Below are positions 27,395 to 36,986 of a DNA stretch of 64,000 nt, piece after piece; position 1 is the stretch's first letter; each line of letters starts with the position of its first letter. The translations under genes and the position numbers were made by a program. Under the pieces are notes generated by a model. That model had not been told where the DNA came from. It ran no database searches and worked only from the letters and a program-made list of their open reading frames with translations. This DNA comes from UBA2377 sp964429385. GTDB lineage: Bacteria > Verrucomicrobiota > Verrucomicrobiia > Opitutales > Opitutaceae. The DNA lies in assembly GCA_964429385.1 (NCBI GenBank), contig CAYSBR010000001.1, positions 1 to 64,000 on the forward strand. Reading direction: 5' to 3'.

Positions 27395-30163
27395 TCAGAA
27401 TTTTTTGGCGAAGGAGACGATGTAGCGGCGCAAGCGGGGATCGCCTGCAAAGCGACCGATTGCCGCATCGGCCAGCGCCGGCTCCTTTTCAAAGGCATTG
27501 ATCACCGTGACAGTCAGCTTGCTGCCAGCCAGCCAGCGGCCCCACCACGCGGTGGCATCCGTACCAAAACGCGCGTCATTCCCGAAGTTGTAGGAAACCT
27601 GGGGATTCCATTCGATGTAGGAGGGATAGGAGGTGCTGTTCAGGCCGCCGATGAAGTAGCGCTTCTGGTAGTTGACCACAAAGCCCGCATCCCAGGCACC
27701 GCGCCCCCAGAAGACGGAGCCGCTGAACTTGGCAGGCTGATGCCCGAAGGTGGAAGTCGGTGCCGCCGCGGGGGTGGACTGGGTGATGATGACATCGGGA
27801 TCGCTGTAAGCCGCGCTGATCAGGAGATCACCGAAGCCAAAGGTCCGCGAGTAGGTGGCACGATAGTCCCACCCCTTGGTCCACACACCGGCGAGGTTGA
27901 TGTTGCTGGCATCCCAGGTGGTCAGCGCACCCGCATAACCTGCCGCGATGTCCGCCGCCGTCGGCGCCGCCCGGGTGATGCGCTCAGGGAAATAGTTCAG
28001 CAAGACCTGCAGCCCGGTGGAACCGGAGCGCTCGACGTAGTCGATCTCGTAGTAATCCGCCGAGAAAGACAGTCCCTTTAGCCAGCGGCCGGGCGCATCA
28101 ACCACCACCCCGGCGTTGCGGGAAATGGACTCCTCCGGATTGAGCGCAGCATTACCCCCAGAGCGGTAGGTGTAGGAACCAAGAACGAGTTCATTGCCGC
28201 GCAATGGATCACGCACATTGCTGGTCGTGGTCAGGTTGCTCGTGAAACTCGTGACGGGCGCCTGCAGGTCATACAACCGCACGGGCTTGAACCCTTCGGC
28301 GCGCGACGCGCGCAGCGTGATCCATTTCACCGGCTGGAAAAGCACGCGGTAGGTTGGCGTGACCACATCACCAGCGTCGGAAAAATCCGTGTAGCGGACG
28401 GCCCCACCCAGCTCAAAACGGTGAATCAGCGGAATACCCTGCTGCTCGGAGAGCAGCGGGAAGCTGACCTCGGCAAAGGTTGCGTGATGTCGGCGGGAGA
28501 ACGGATCCGAGAGGAGGTAGCTAAAGCTGGCCGCGGCATCTCGCCAAAATTTGACCTTTTCCTCGCCTGCCTCGGCCCCCAAAGCGGCGCGGACGGGGCC
28601 GGCCCAGCCATCCCACACCACACCGTCAATCGCAGCGACATACTGGAAGACGTCGGTCGTATCCTTGTGATCACCGAACGGCATCAAGGACTCCAGCAGG
28701 CCAGCCGGATTGGGGTTGGTGCCGTTGATGCTGTCATAGGCCAGCATCGGGGGAGCCCCCGAGGCCAGTGCCGCATTGAGCAGGCTGAAGTTAAAGCTGC
28801 TGCCGCTCAGAGCATCATCGGCGACAACGTTGCGTGCCCAGGAAGCGCTCACGTCGTAGCGCCAGGTGTCGATGAAATTGCCACGGGCGCCGAGCACGGC
28901 CCCCAAATTCTTCTGGGTCGAGATCGTACGCGGGCGCGGCAGATCATAAAAGACCTTGCTAAGGTAAACGGGCGCAGAGAAGGGATTGCCCGGTGCCCCC
29001 ACCGCCAACTGGGTGGTGAGCTGGATCGGGGAGCCGATCGAATCGTTTTCAAATTCGCTCCACCGAACATCACCATAGAGTTCAAGCTGCGGCCCCACCT
29101 GGTAACCGGCGCGGAACAGCAGGCTCAAACGCTCAGCCGAGTCCACTCCGGTGGCGTATTGGGCGTTGTCGTAAAGCGGCACATTGTCCGCGGTCACAGG
29201 CTGCGCCGCCGCGTTGGCCGCGGTCGAACCGTTGGAGCCGGTCGGGATCAACACGACATGGGAAGTCTGCCCCGGCAGAACCGGCCCCACCGTCAATCCG
29301 GGATACCAACCCGAGGCCAGCGAACCCGAACCCCCGGTTGTGCTGTAAAGGAAATTGGTGCTGGTGCTGCCGAACCTGCGCAGGTCGTTGGTGGCGGTCC
29401 ACCAACGATCGCGGGAGGCCAGGCTGTTCTGTTTTTCCCAGGAGGCCGTAAGAAACGTACTGAGCTTGCCGGCGCGATGGCCGGCGGTCAGCGAACCGGA
29501 AAGCTGGCCGACGTCGCTGTCGAAGGTATTGTCATAGGACAGCTTCAACTCCGCCCCGGAGTAATTCTTCTTCAAGACGACATTTATCACGCCCGCGATG
29601 GCCTCGGATCCATAGACGGCACCCGCCCCCTGCGGCAGGATGTCAATCCGCTCAATGGCCGAGATCGGAATGCCGTCGATGTTGAAATCTTCGCGACCGC
29701 CCGCGCCCCCGGGGGCTTCCTGTCCGGTGTGCGGAATGCGCCGGCCGTCCACCAGCACAAGCGTCGAGTTGCCGCCGAGTCCGCGCAGGTTGAACGAAGT
29801 GCCCACCGTCTGGGCGCGCGAGGTGCCGCTGTTCATCAGGTTGTCGTTGAAGCCCACCGCCCCACCCAGCTGCGGGATCGCCCAGCGGATGTCGGCGAGA
29901 CGGTTCACGCCGCGACGTTCCAGCTCGATCTGCGGGATGGTGAACACCGGCAGCGCGCCCTGCTCCTGCACCAAGGTGCGGATGCGGGAACCCGTCACCT
30001 CCACTTCATCCAGGCGCAGGGTCTCGTCATCTTCCTTATCCGCAACTTTTTCCACCGGGATGCGTCGTTCGGGCGTGGTGGGCTCGGTCGGTGTTTGGGC
30101 ATGAAGCCAGCCGGCAAGCAGCAGCAAACCGGCGAATGGATAACGGATCAGGCGGGAGGTCAT
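27395..30163 (-). CDS. TonB-dependent outer-membrane receptor
   Basis: A 922-residue receptor. Signal peptide (MTSRLIRYPFAGLLLLAGWLHA), then a TonB-box-like LDEVEVTGSRI, and the plug domain (FNLRGLGGNSTLVLVDGRRIPH, ISAIERIDILPQGAGAVYGSEAIAGVINVVLKKNY). About 20 beta strands follow, ending in the aromatic C-terminus FAKKF used for barrel insertion. The substrate is unknown. The ATG at 30163 was chosen for the signal peptide. It leads an operon with the TlpA-like thioredoxin and the short LuxR-type protein, and is divergent from a LuxR regulator. Confidence 0.93.
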   Translation of the reverse strand: MTSRLIRYPFAGLLLLAGWLHAQTPTEPTTPERRIPVEKVADKEDDETLRLDEVEVTGSRIRTLVQEQGALPVFTIPQIELERRGVNRLADIRWAIPQLGGAVGFNDNLMNSGTSRAQTVGTSFNLRGLGGNSTLVLVDGRRIPHTGQEAPGGAGGREDFNIDGIPISAIERIDILPQGAGAVYGSEAIAGVINVVLKKNYSGAELKLSYDNTFDSDVGQLSGSLTAGHRAGKLSTFLTASWEKQNSLASRDRWWTATNDLRRFGSTSTNFLYSTTGGSGSLASGWYPGLTVGPVLPGQTSHVVLIPTGSNGSTAANAAAQPVTADNVPLYDNAQYATGVDSAERLSLLFRAGYQVGPQLELYGDVRWSEFENDSIGSPIQLTTQLAVGAPGNPFSAPVYLSKVFYDLPRPRTISTQKNLGAVLGARGNFIDTWRYDVSASWARNVVADDALSGSSFNFSLLNAALASGAPPMLAYDSINGTNPNPAGLLESLMPFGDHKDTTDVFQYVAAIDGVVWDGWAGPVRAALGAEAGEEKVKFWRDAAASFSYLLSDPFSRRHHATFAEVSFPLLSEQQGIPLIHRFELGGAVRYTDFSDAGDVVTPTYRVLFQPVKWITLRASRAEGFKPVRLYDLQAPVTSFTSNLTTTSNVRDPLRGNELVLGSYTYRSGGNAALNPEESISRNAGVVVDAPGRWLKGLSFSADYYEIDYVERSGSTGLQVLLNYFPERITRAAPTAADIAAGYAGALTTWDASNINLAGVWTKGWDYRATYSRTFGFGDLLISAAYSDPDVIITQSTPAAAPTSTFGHQPAKFSGSVFWGRGAWDAGFVVNYQKRYFIGGLNSTSYPSYIEWNPQVSYNFGNDARFGTDATAWWGRWLAGSKLTVTVINAFEKEPALADAAIGRFAGDPRLRRYIVSFAKKF

Positions 30164-30200
30164 GACTTCAAAATGCCCCTTCGGGCAACATTTAGGCAAC

Positions 30201-30214
30201 TTAACGAAGGTTAA
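30201..30214. promoter_or_regulatory. Palindromic site between receptor and LuxR regulator
   Basis: TTAAC, 4 bases, GTTAA: a perfect 5-bp inverted repeat in the AT-richer part of the 118-base divergent gap. It is 38 bases from the receptor start and 68 bases from the regulator start. It could be the operator of the divergent LuxR-type regulator. Short, so it could be chance. Confidence 0.35.
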
Positions 30215-30281
30215 TACCCGTTCCCCCGCACCCGGCCTGACTGAAAATAGAGTTTGGTTTGGTTCGTGCTGGGGGATAGGC

Positions 30282-31475
30282 ATGTTTTCACCCGTGAATC
30301 AGGCGAGTCCAGTTCCGCTCCAGCCCGCGCTCAACCAGACGCCAGCCCAGTCCGCCCTGTTGAACCTGCATGCCGCCCTGGAGTTTCGCGACCTCTGGAC
30401 CTCATTGCAGCACCTGATCGAGGTCATCGTCCCGCACGACACGCTCGTCATGTCCGTCAATTACCTTGATTGGAAGCGCGAGACCTCGACCCGCCGCTTC
30501 TCCTCAGCCCGCTCCCGCCACGAACACAACGAGGAGGCCAGCAACCTGGTGGCCGGCGAAGGGCGCTCCTTTTTCCAGCCTTTCCTCGACCAGCACACCG
30601 GCATTCCCGCTTACCAGCACAGCCAGCTGGTGTCCGATCCGCGCAAGATCGACCGCATCCCTTACTATCGCCGCTACATGCGGCACTACGACTGGCGCTA
30701 CTCCGCCCATCTGCTTTTCTGGCACGGGCGCGGCGTGGAAACCTCCTTCGCGCTCCGCCGCCGCGCCGAACAGGGCGATTTCACGCCCGATGAAATGCAC
30801 GCCCTGCAGGCCGTGCACCCGCACATCAAGGTCGCCTTCGACCGGATGCGCACCTTTGAGCAGGAACGCCAGCGCCGCCGGCTGCTGGAGGGCTTTTACC
30901 GGGCCAAGCCCGAGGCCGTGCTCTTCCTCGACTGGAATCTCGGCCTGATCTACGCCTCGCAGGACGCGCTCGCCCTCTGCGCCGTCTGGAACCTCGGGGC
31001 CACCCGTGCCCGCAGCTATAATCCCCAGGCGGTGTTCGACATCCCGACAGCGATTCGCAATGCTTGCGAAGAACTGCGCCTTGCCTGGCAGGCCGGAACC
31101 CCCGCCCACCGGACCGAAGAAAGCACCTATCCTCTCCGCCAGGTATTTTCGTCCCAGCCTGGACACGAGGCCCTCATCACCCTGCGCCCGGAGCGCGGCG
31201 GCACATTGACCAAGCCCGTTTTTGTCATCCGCCTGCGCGTCAGTGAGGAAGCCGCCGAGACCTCCGCCCTGACCGACCCTGCGCAAAACCGGTTGCTCCA
31301 CCTGCTGACCCCCGGCGAAAGGGAACTCGCCGCCCTCGTCTGCGCCGGGCTCACCAACAAGGAAATCGCCGCCCGCCTCAACAAAACCGAAGGCAGCGTG
31401 AAGGTGCAGCTCAGCGGGATCTACCAGAAGCTGCGCGTCAACAGCCGCAGCAAGCTGATCGTCGCCCTCCACTGA
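30282..31475 (+). CDS. LuxR-type transcriptional regulator with long N-terminal domain
   Basis: A 397-residue protein with a C-terminal LuxR helix-turn-helix (LTPGERELAALVCAGLTNKEIAARLNKTEGSVKVQLSGIYQKLRVNSRSKLIVAL). The N-terminal ~320 residues have no receiver Asp motif and no family I can name; they may be a ligand- or GAF/PAS-like sensor (VMSVNYLDWKRE, AVLFLDWNLGLIYASQDALAL). A purine-rich GGGGGATAGG precedes the ATG. It is divergent from the TonB receptor operon and probably controls it. The HTH resembles that of the 76-residue protein at 25918-26148. Confidence 0.87.
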   Translation: MFSPVNQASPVPLQPALNQTPAQSALLNLHAALEFRDLWTSLQHLIEVIVPHDTLVMSVNYLDWKRETSTRRFSSARSRHEHNEEASNLVAGEGRSFFQPFLDQHTGIPAYQHSQLVSDPRKIDRIPYYRRYMRHYDWRYSAHLLFWHGRGVETSFALRRRAEQGDFTPDEMHALQAVHPHIKVAFDRMRTFEQERQRRRLLEGFYRAKPEAVLFLDWNLGLIYASQDALALCAVWNLGATRARSYNPQAVFDIPTAIRNACEELRLAWQAGTPAHRTEESTYPLRQVFSSQPGHEALITLRPERGGTLTKPVFVIRLRVSEEAAETSALTDPAQNRLLHLLTPGERELAALVCAGLTNKEIAARLNKTEGSVKVQLSGIYQKLRVNSRSKLIVALH

Positions 31476-31564
31476 TTCTTCCCCGTCCGGGGCAAAAGCG
31501 GCCTCCGGCCGCGGAAGGTTTTCATTGTATTGAGGCAGGACGGGAAACCTGTCAGACCCCGGAT

Positions 31565-32683
31565 ATGAAGCAACTCTGGCTCGCCCTCCTGTGCGGTTCC
31601 GCCGCCTGCGGTCTGGTCCGCGCGGAAGCATCCCCCGCCCCCGCCTTGCCGGAGGGCCTTTACGCCGAGTTTGTCACTCCTCACGGCACCATTCTCTGCG
31701 AGCTGTTTTTCCGGCAAGCTCCGCTCACCGTCGCCAATTTCGTCGGCCTCGCCGAGGGCTCCCTCGGACCACAGCCGGGCCGGCCCTATTTCAACGACCT
31801 GAAATTCCACCGGGTGGTGCCGGGCTTCGTGGTGCAGGGCGGCGACCCCACCGGCACGGGCCGCGGCGGGCCGGGCTACACCTTTCCCGATGAATTTGTG
31901 CCGGGCTTGAAACACAATGAAGCCGGCATCCTCTCCATGGCCAACTCCGGGCCCGACTCTAACGGCTCGCAGTTCTTCCTCACCTTGCGCGAGGTCAACC
32001 GACTCAACTACCTGCACAGCGTTTTCGGCCGCGCCGTCCGCGGCCGCGAAGTGCTGCCGCGCATCGGGCAGGACGACCCCATGACCGCGGTGAACATCCT
32101 GCGTATCGGCGCGGCCGCCCAGGCGTTTCGCGCGGATCAGACCGCCTTTGACGCCTTGGTCGCCCGCACGCCCCGGCATGCCCATGCGCACTTTGAAGAT
32201 CCCGACCGGCTGCTGCCGCTCGATCCGCCCCGCGCGCGCCACTTCGACTTCAAACTCGCCAACTTCGAGCGCTTCACCGGCATCCCGCTCTACGTCCACC
32301 TCCGCGCCAAGTATGAGCCGGAATACCCGGAGCAGCGGCCCGGCCGCGCCGCCCGCGACCTCGTCCGCCGTCTCGCGCTCCCGCCCGGGGCCAGCCTCGC
32401 CCTTTATTTCGCCGATACGGATGAATGGGGCCTCTGGATCGGTGAAGATCAGGTCGCCCGTTTCCTGAATCATCCCGAGGCGGCACCCGCTGACGCTAAC
32501 GCCGCACTCCGGCCCGCCAAGCACGCCTTTCTCGCGGCCGTCCGGGCCCAGGCCGCCGCCTTCGTGGCCACCGCCGAGGCAACCGCCACCCCGGATCGCC
32601 CGCTCACCGATGCCCAGCGCATCAAACTCAAGGTGGACGCCATGGTGGATGCGCTGCTGGTGATGTTCGAACCCACCCCCTGA
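31565..32683 (+). CDS. Exported cyclophilin-type peptidyl-prolyl isomerase
   Basis: A 372-residue protein with a signal peptide (1-20). A cyclophilin domain (about 30-180) contains APLTVANFVGLAEGSLG, FHRVVPGFVVQGGDPTGTGRGGPGYTFPDEF, and ILSMANSGPDSNGSQFFLTL. The C-terminal ~190 residues form an extra domain without a recognised family. It folds proline peptides outside the cytoplasm. An FKBP-type PPIase gene follows after 65 bases on the same strand, so a periplasmic folding pair is likely. Confidence 0.92.
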   Translation: MKQLWLALLCGSAACGLVRAEASPAPALPEGLYAEFVTPHGTILCELFFRQAPLTVANFVGLAEGSLGPQPGRPYFNDLKFHRVVPGFVVQGGDPTGTGRGGPGYTFPDEFVPGLKHNEAGILSMANSGPDSNGSQFFLTLREVNRLNYLHSVFGRAVRGREVLPRIGQDDPMTAVNILRIGAAAQAFRADQTAFDALVARTPRHAHAHFEDPDRLLPLDPPRARHFDFKLANFERFTGIPLYVHLRAKYEPEYPEQRPGRAARDLVRRLALPPGASLALYFADTDEWGLWIGEDQVARFLNHPEAAPADANAALRPAKHAFLAAVRAQAAAFVATAEATATPDRPLTDAQRIKLKVDAMVDALLVMFEPTP

Positions 32684-32748
32684 TTTCCCTGGTTCATGCT
32701 GAGGCGCTTGCGCCCACCCGATTCCCGGCCCACTTTCTCCCCTTCGCC

Positions 32749-33282
32749 ATGCGCAACTTCGTCATCCTGACCCTGATCGGCCTTGCCCTGCTGACGCTCA
32801 GCCTCGTGATCCGCTCCGGCATCTTCGCCCGCGAAGATCCCGGCCGCCCCATCAACAGCGCCATGCGGCTGGCCTTGGAGCGGAAGGGCATGCAGGAGCT
32901 CAGCCGCGAAGACACCAACAGCATCGTCGGACAATTCGGCAACCCTTCGCGCACCACCTCCGGCCTGCTCTACGTCCGCCGCACCGCCGGTGTCGGCGAA
33001 CTCCCGCAGCGCGGCCAGGAAATCATCGTCCACTACGACGGTCGCCTCCTCACCGGCGAACGCTTCGACAGCTCCTATGAACGTCGGCAGCCCTTTGCCT
33101 TCCAGCTGGGCGCCGGACAGGTCATCCCCGCCTGGGATGAAGCCTTCGCCTACATGCGCAAAGGCGAAAAGCGCACCCTCATCGTCCCCTATTGGCTCGG
33201 TTATGGTGAAACCGGCCGCCCGCCCACGATCCCGCCGCGCGCCACCCTCGTCTTCGAAGTCGAAGTGATCGACATCCGCTGA
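32749..33282 (+). CDS. FKBP-type peptidyl-prolyl isomerase, membrane-anchored
   Basis: A 177-residue protein with one N-terminal membrane helix (residues 4-22) and a C-terminal FKBP domain: GQEIIVHYDGRLLTGERFDSSYERRQPFAFQLGAGQVIPAWDEAFAYMRKGEKRTLIVPYWLGYGE, then PPRATLVFEVEVIDI. The helix suggests that the domain faces the periplasm. It pairs with the upstream cyclophilin gene and is ended by a strong terminator. Confidence 0.92.
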   Translation: MRNFVILTLIGLALLTLSLVIRSGIFAREDPGRPINSAMRLALERKGMQELSREDTNSIVGQFGNPSRTTSGLLYVRRTAGVGELPQRGQEIIVHYDGRLLTGERFDSSYERRQPFAFQLGAGQVIPAWDEAFAYMRKGEKRTLIVPYWLGYGETGRPPTIPPRATLVFEVEVIDIR

Positions 33283-33315
33283 CTGGCATCACCACGGCCA
33301 TTGTTTCTCACCGAC

Positions 33316-33350
33316 AAAACAGCCGGGGCTTTAACGGCCCCGGCTGTTTT
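33316..33350. terminator. Bidirectional intrinsic terminator
   Basis: A 14-bp perfect stem (AAAACAGCCGGGGC with its complement) around a 7-base loop. It has A-run and T-run ends on both sides, so it works as a classic rho-independent terminator in both directions. It lies between the convergent FKBP and hexosaminidase genes. Confidence 0.92.
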
Positions 33351-33371
33351 ATTAAAGACGGCCTGATTGCG

Positions 33372-34925
33372 TCATTCGCCCGCGCGCGGAGCGCGGAAGT
33401 TCACGCCCAGCAGCTCCAGACGCTTGAGCAGCGGGTCGAGCCGGCGGCGGAAATCGGCCCAGTCCTTCCGGGCCGCCGGCGACCAGCCGCTCTCGGCAAT
33501 CGCACTCAGGCGGGGAAACGCCATATATTCCATATGCCGGGCCTGCGGCAGGTATTCGCCCCAGAGGTTGCCCTGCACCCCGAGCACATGCCGGGCCTGC
33601 GCCGGCTTCAGGCCGGGCGGCACGGGGTCGAGCGTGTAAACATTGGCGAGCGGATTGTTGCCGCCGATGGCCTCGGGCTCATCCCCCGTCTTTGGATCGG
33701 CCTGATAATGGTCGAGATAGCAGTGCGTTGTCGGCGACATCACGACATCGTTGCCCTGCGCGATGGCGAACTCGGCCCACTTCCAGTCGCGCCAGACCAT
33801 CATCGTCGCCGTCGGGGAAAGCCCGCCCTCGTTGATTTCATCCCAGCCCACGAGCCGGCGACCGTGCCGTGCGAGAATCTTCTCCACACGACGGATGAAC
33901 CAGCTTTGCAGCTCGTGCTCGTCCTTCAGCCCTTCGCGCTTGATCACCTTCTGGGCGAAGGCCGATTGCTGCCACTGGTCTTTGATGGCCTCGTCACCGC
34001 CGATATGGATGTAGCGCGAAGGGAAAAGCTTCACGACTTCGCTCATCACCTCGGCGATGAATTTGAACACCGGCTCGGACGGCGCGTAAGTATAGGGCTG
34101 GATGCCCCAGCGCGGCGCGACCTTCGGCGCATAGCCGGGCACGTCGCGGTTGCCGAACTGCGGATAGGCCGCGATGGCCGCCGCCGCGTGGCCGGGCAGC
34201 TCGATTTCCGGGATCACCGTGATGAAACGCTCCGTCGCATAGGCCACGATCTCGCGCACCTGTGTCTGCGTGTAATAGCCACCGTAGGGTGCGCCGTCTC
34301 CCGCGTCACGATTGCCGTAAACCGGCGATTCCTCCCGCCAGCCGCCGACCTCGGTCAGCTTCGGGTATTTCTTGATCTCCAGACGCCAGCCCTGGTCATC
34401 AATCAGGTGCCAGTGCAGGACGTTGAGCTTGTGCAGCGCCATCGCATCAATGAAGCGCTTCGTCTCCGCCACACTGAGGAAACGGCGCGCCGGGTCGATC
34501 AACGCACCGCGCCAGCCGAAACGCGGCTGATCGGTGATCTCAAGCGCCGGCACGTTCAACACCGGGGCCGCGCCGACGCCGAGTCGCTCCGTCTCCGGCG
34601 GCAGCAGTTGCCGCAGGGATTGCGTGCCATAAAAGACGCCCTGCGCCGTGGCCGCGCGGATCGTCACCCCCGAGGCCCGGCTGCTTAACCGGTAGCCCTC
34701 TTGGCCGAGCGTCTTCTTCAACGCCGGCTCGATGCGCAGCGTGATCGCGCGCGGCTTCGCCGTGCCGGTCACCTCCAGCCCCAATCGCTGCGCCAGCTGC
34801 GCCGCCACCGGGCGCAGGGCCGCATTTTTGGACACGGCCACGATGGGCGTGCGCGCATTGAGCTTGAACGGAGCCGCACCGGTGAGCCGGCAGACAGCGG
34901 GGATCGGAATGATGGTCGGGGTCAT
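33372..34925 (-). CDS. Glycoside hydrolase family 20 beta-N-acetylhexosaminidase
   Basis: A 517-residue GH20 enzyme removing terminal GlcNAc/GalNAc. It has an N-terminal GH20b domain (about 1-130). The catalytic barrel starts at GWRGALIDPARRFLSV, with HKLNVLHWHLIDDQGWRLEIKKYPKLTEVG, PEIELPGHAAAAIAAYP and the catalytic pair Asp311-Glu312 in IHIGGDEAIKDQW. GWDEINEGGLSP and GVQGNLWGEYL near the end are also typical. No signal peptide is visible from the chosen ATG, which is odd for the family and suggests cytoplasmic use or a missed start. Confidence 0.94.
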   Translation of the reverse strand: MTPTIIPIPAVCRLTGAAPFKLNARTPIVAVSKNAALRPVAAQLAQRLGLEVTGTAKPRAITLRIEPALKKTLGQEGYRLSSRASGVTIRAATAQGVFYGTQSLRQLLPPETERLGVGAAPVLNVPALEITDQPRFGWRGALIDPARRFLSVAETKRFIDAMALHKLNVLHWHLIDDQGWRLEIKKYPKLTEVGGWREESPVYGNRDAGDGAPYGGYYTQTQVREIVAYATERFITVIPEIELPGHAAAAIAAYPQFGNRDVPGYAPKVAPRWGIQPYTYAPSEPVFKFIAEVMSEVVKLFPSRYIHIGGDEAIKDQWQQSAFAQKVIKREGLKDEHELQSWFIRRVEKILARHGRRLVGWDEINEGGLSPTATMMVWRDWKWAEFAIAQGNDVVMSPTTHCYLDHYQADPKTGDEPEAIGGNNPLANVYTLDPVPPGLKPAQARHVLGVQGNLWGEYLPQARHMEYMAFPRLSAIAESGWSPAARKDWADFRRRLDPLLKRLELLGVNFRAPRAGE

Positions 34926-35010
34926 GGGAAAGACTTTGGACGGACGCCATCGGTCATGCGACGGCGCATCCGGTCATCTCAACTACTGCTCGGCCATGGC
35001 AAGGCCAGAG

Positions 35011-35610
35011 CTAAAACTGCGCCGCACCACCCGACGCCCGTTCCCGTCGGAGTCTCCACGCATGCCGGAGCGTCGGCACCTCCCCCTTGTGCCAGGGCAC
35101 CAGCAGCACAATGGCCAGCTCCTCCAGTCCGCCGATAACCTGCAGGATCACCGCCAAGCGGAATGGCAGCTCCGTCCATTCCGCCAGCAACGGCACCAGC
35201 GACAACGCGCACGCCACCGCCGAGATCTTGGCCAACCAGGTATGGTAACACGGCGCCCGCCCCAGGCGGACAAACCCATAGACAATGACCGCGAAGAACA
35301 GGGTCAGCCCCGCCGCCACCCAGGGCAGCTCGCGCCGCATGATTTCGGGCCACAGGAGCGCGATCCCGGCCACACCCAGCAGCAACGTCACGTAGTCCCC
35401 CGCGCTGTCGAGCTTGCGGCCAAATTCGCTCTCGGCCCGCAGCCAGCGCGCGATCGGTCCGTCAATCGCATCGGTCAGGAGCGCCACCCCCAACAGACCG
35501 ACGAACCACGACTTGGACCCCATCAAGGCCGCCATCAGCGCCAGCGGCATCAGGAGAAGCCGTGCGGCACTGAGCAGATTGGGCAGCGAAGATTTGCTCT
35601 GCTCGGACAT
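35011..35610 (-). CDS. CDP-alcohol phosphatidyltransferase family protein
   Basis: A 199-residue inner-membrane enzyme. The family signature DGx2ARx8Gx3Dx3D is complete (DAIDGPIARWLRAESEFGRKLDSAGDYV), so it should transfer a phosphatidyl or similar group from CDP-linked lipid to an alcohol. About six hydrophobic helices follow the motif. The N-terminus (LPNLLSAARLLLMP) is typical of PgsA-like members, but the acceptor alcohol is not certain. The ATG at 35610 fits the family; a longer in-frame start would add 32 residues. Confidence 0.88.
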   Translation of the reverse strand: MSEQSKSSLPNLLSAARLLLMPLALMAALMGSKSWFVGLLGVALLTDAIDGPIARWLRAESEFGRKLDSAGDYVTLLLGVAGIALLWPEIMRRELPWVAAGLTLFFAVIVYGFVRLGRAPCYHTWLAKISAVACALSLVPLLAEWTELPFRLAVILQVIGGLEELAIVLLVPWHKGEVPTLRHAWRLRRERASGGAAQF

Positions 35611-35721
35611 CGGGGTGGGAAACACCCCTACCCAATGCGCCCCGCCGCAACCTTCAAGCGCGCAGATGCCTGCCCTTTTCTCCGCCCGGATGCGCAGCGG
35701 ATTCAACCCCCGCCGCTTCGG

Positions 35722-36534
35722 TCACAACCCGAGCAGGCTGCCGTTGCGCTTGAGCCAGTTCTCCGCCTCCCGCCAACCGGGACAAACCTCCTCCACCCGC
35801 GCCCAGAAGCGCGCCGAATGGTTCATCTCCCGCAGATGCATCAACTCGTGATAGATGATGTAATCGCGCACGAAGTCCGGCGTCTGCACGAGCCGCCAGT
35901 TGAGAGAAATCGTCCCGCGCGCCGAGCACGAGCCCCAGCGCGAACGCTGGTCCCGCACCGTCACCTGCTTCACCTCCACTCCGCACAACGCCGCCAGTTC
36001 CCAGGTGCGCGCCGGCAGCTCGACCTTGCCGCGTCGCGCAAAATGCGCCTCCAGCGTCGGTCGCAGATCACCGGTAAACGAAGGCACCCGGAAAACATCC
36101 GCCGCCAGGCACACCTGCGGACGTTCCCGCCCCTCGCCTCCGCCCGCCGTTGCCCGCCGCAGCTCCGTCATCTCACCCCGCCAGAGAATGTGCGTGCCGA
36201 TCACCCACACCGCCGCACCGCGCGGCTTGCGGGCCTGCCGCTCGCGCGCCCGCTCCAGCCACTCCTGATGCTGCTCCACAAACCGCGCCGCTTCGCGCTC
36301 CGACCCGCGCCGGGGAATGATCGCCACCGCCGTGCCGTCGCGTTTCAGCGTCAGCCGGTAGTTTTGCGCTTTTTCGCTGCGCTGGAAAATGACCCCATCA
36401 GGCCCCGCCGGCAGGGATTGATGACTTGTCCGCCGTGGTTCCAGTTGCGGCGACGAAGGCGGAGGCGTTCCCGCAGCCGGGGCAAAAAGGCCGAGCAGAT
36501 CCTGCTGTATTCCACCGTCGGACATCGTCGCCAT
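35722..36534 (-). CDS. YgjP/DUF45-type zinc metallopeptidase
   Basis: A 270-residue protein of the YgjP-like (DUF45) family. The C-terminal zinc site is YHELMHLREMNHSARFW (HExxH plus a downstream His). RDQRSRWGSCSARGTISLNWRLV in front of it is the family's other conserved block. Members are soluble WLM/SprT-like peptidases, some fused to restriction genes; this one stands alone. The ATG at 36534 overlaps the stop of the upstream phosphoesterase by one base (TGATG); ATG 36525 is an alternative. Confidence 0.87.
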   Translation of the reverse strand: MATMSDGGIQQDLLGLFAPAAGTPPPSSPQLEPRRTSHQSLPAGPDGVIFQRSEKAQNYRLTLKRDGTAVAIIPRRGSEREAARFVEQHQEWLERARERQARKPRGAAVWVIGTHILWRGEMTELRRATAGGGEGRERPQVCLAADVFRVPSFTGDLRPTLEAHFARRGKVELPARTWELAALCGVEVKQVTVRDQRSRWGSCSARGTISLNWRLVQTPDFVRDYIIYHELMHLREMNHSARFWARVEEVCPGWREAENWLKRNGSLLGL

Positions 36535-36986
36535 CAGATGGGCACAACCTCCCAGCGCGTCAACCTTCCCTCCGCCACTTCCAGCCACGCAAAACTCGGC
36601 GGATGGCCGCCGCGCGGCTCCGACGCCGAACCCGGATTGAGCCAGCGCAAACCTTCCGTCCGCTCATCCCTCGGCACATGCGTGTGGCCGTGCAGGACCA
36701 CCTGCGTCCCCGGCGGCACGCGCACCGGCGGGATATGCGTCAGGTAAAACAACACGCCCCCGCGCTCCAGCTGCAGCGCCGGCGGCCAGCCGAAGTAATC
36801 ATCGCAGTTGCCCTGCACCACCCGCACCGGCGGACCGAGGATTTCCAACTCCCCCAGGACCGCCGGATCGCAGACATCGCCAAGGTGCCAGATCTCGTCC
36901 GCCCCCGCTAGCCGTTCCGGCAGCGACGGCGGCATCCAGCCATGAGTGTCAGAAAGGACGGCGATCAGCATGGAACCATTGCTCAT
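36534..36986 (-). CDS. YfcE/MJ0936-type metallophosphoesterase
   Basis: A 150-residue small phosphodiesterase. Metal motifs are in order: VLSDTHG, WHLGDVCD, VQGNCDD, YLTHIPP (in place of GH) and LHGHTHVP. The family hydrolyses phosphodiesters; no specific substrate can be named. The ATG at 36986 overlaps the hipA stop as ATGA, so it is translationally coupled to hipA; ATG 36971 is the alternative. It in turn overlaps the YgjP-like gene. Confidence 0.9.
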   Translation of the reverse strand: MSNGSMLIAVLSDTHGWMPPSLPERLAGADEIWHLGDVCDPAVLGELEILGPPVRVVQGNCDDYFGWPPALQLERGGVLFYLTHIPPVRVPPGTQVVLHGHTHVPRDERTEGLRWLNPGSASEPRGGHPPSFAWLEVAEGRLTRWEVVPI

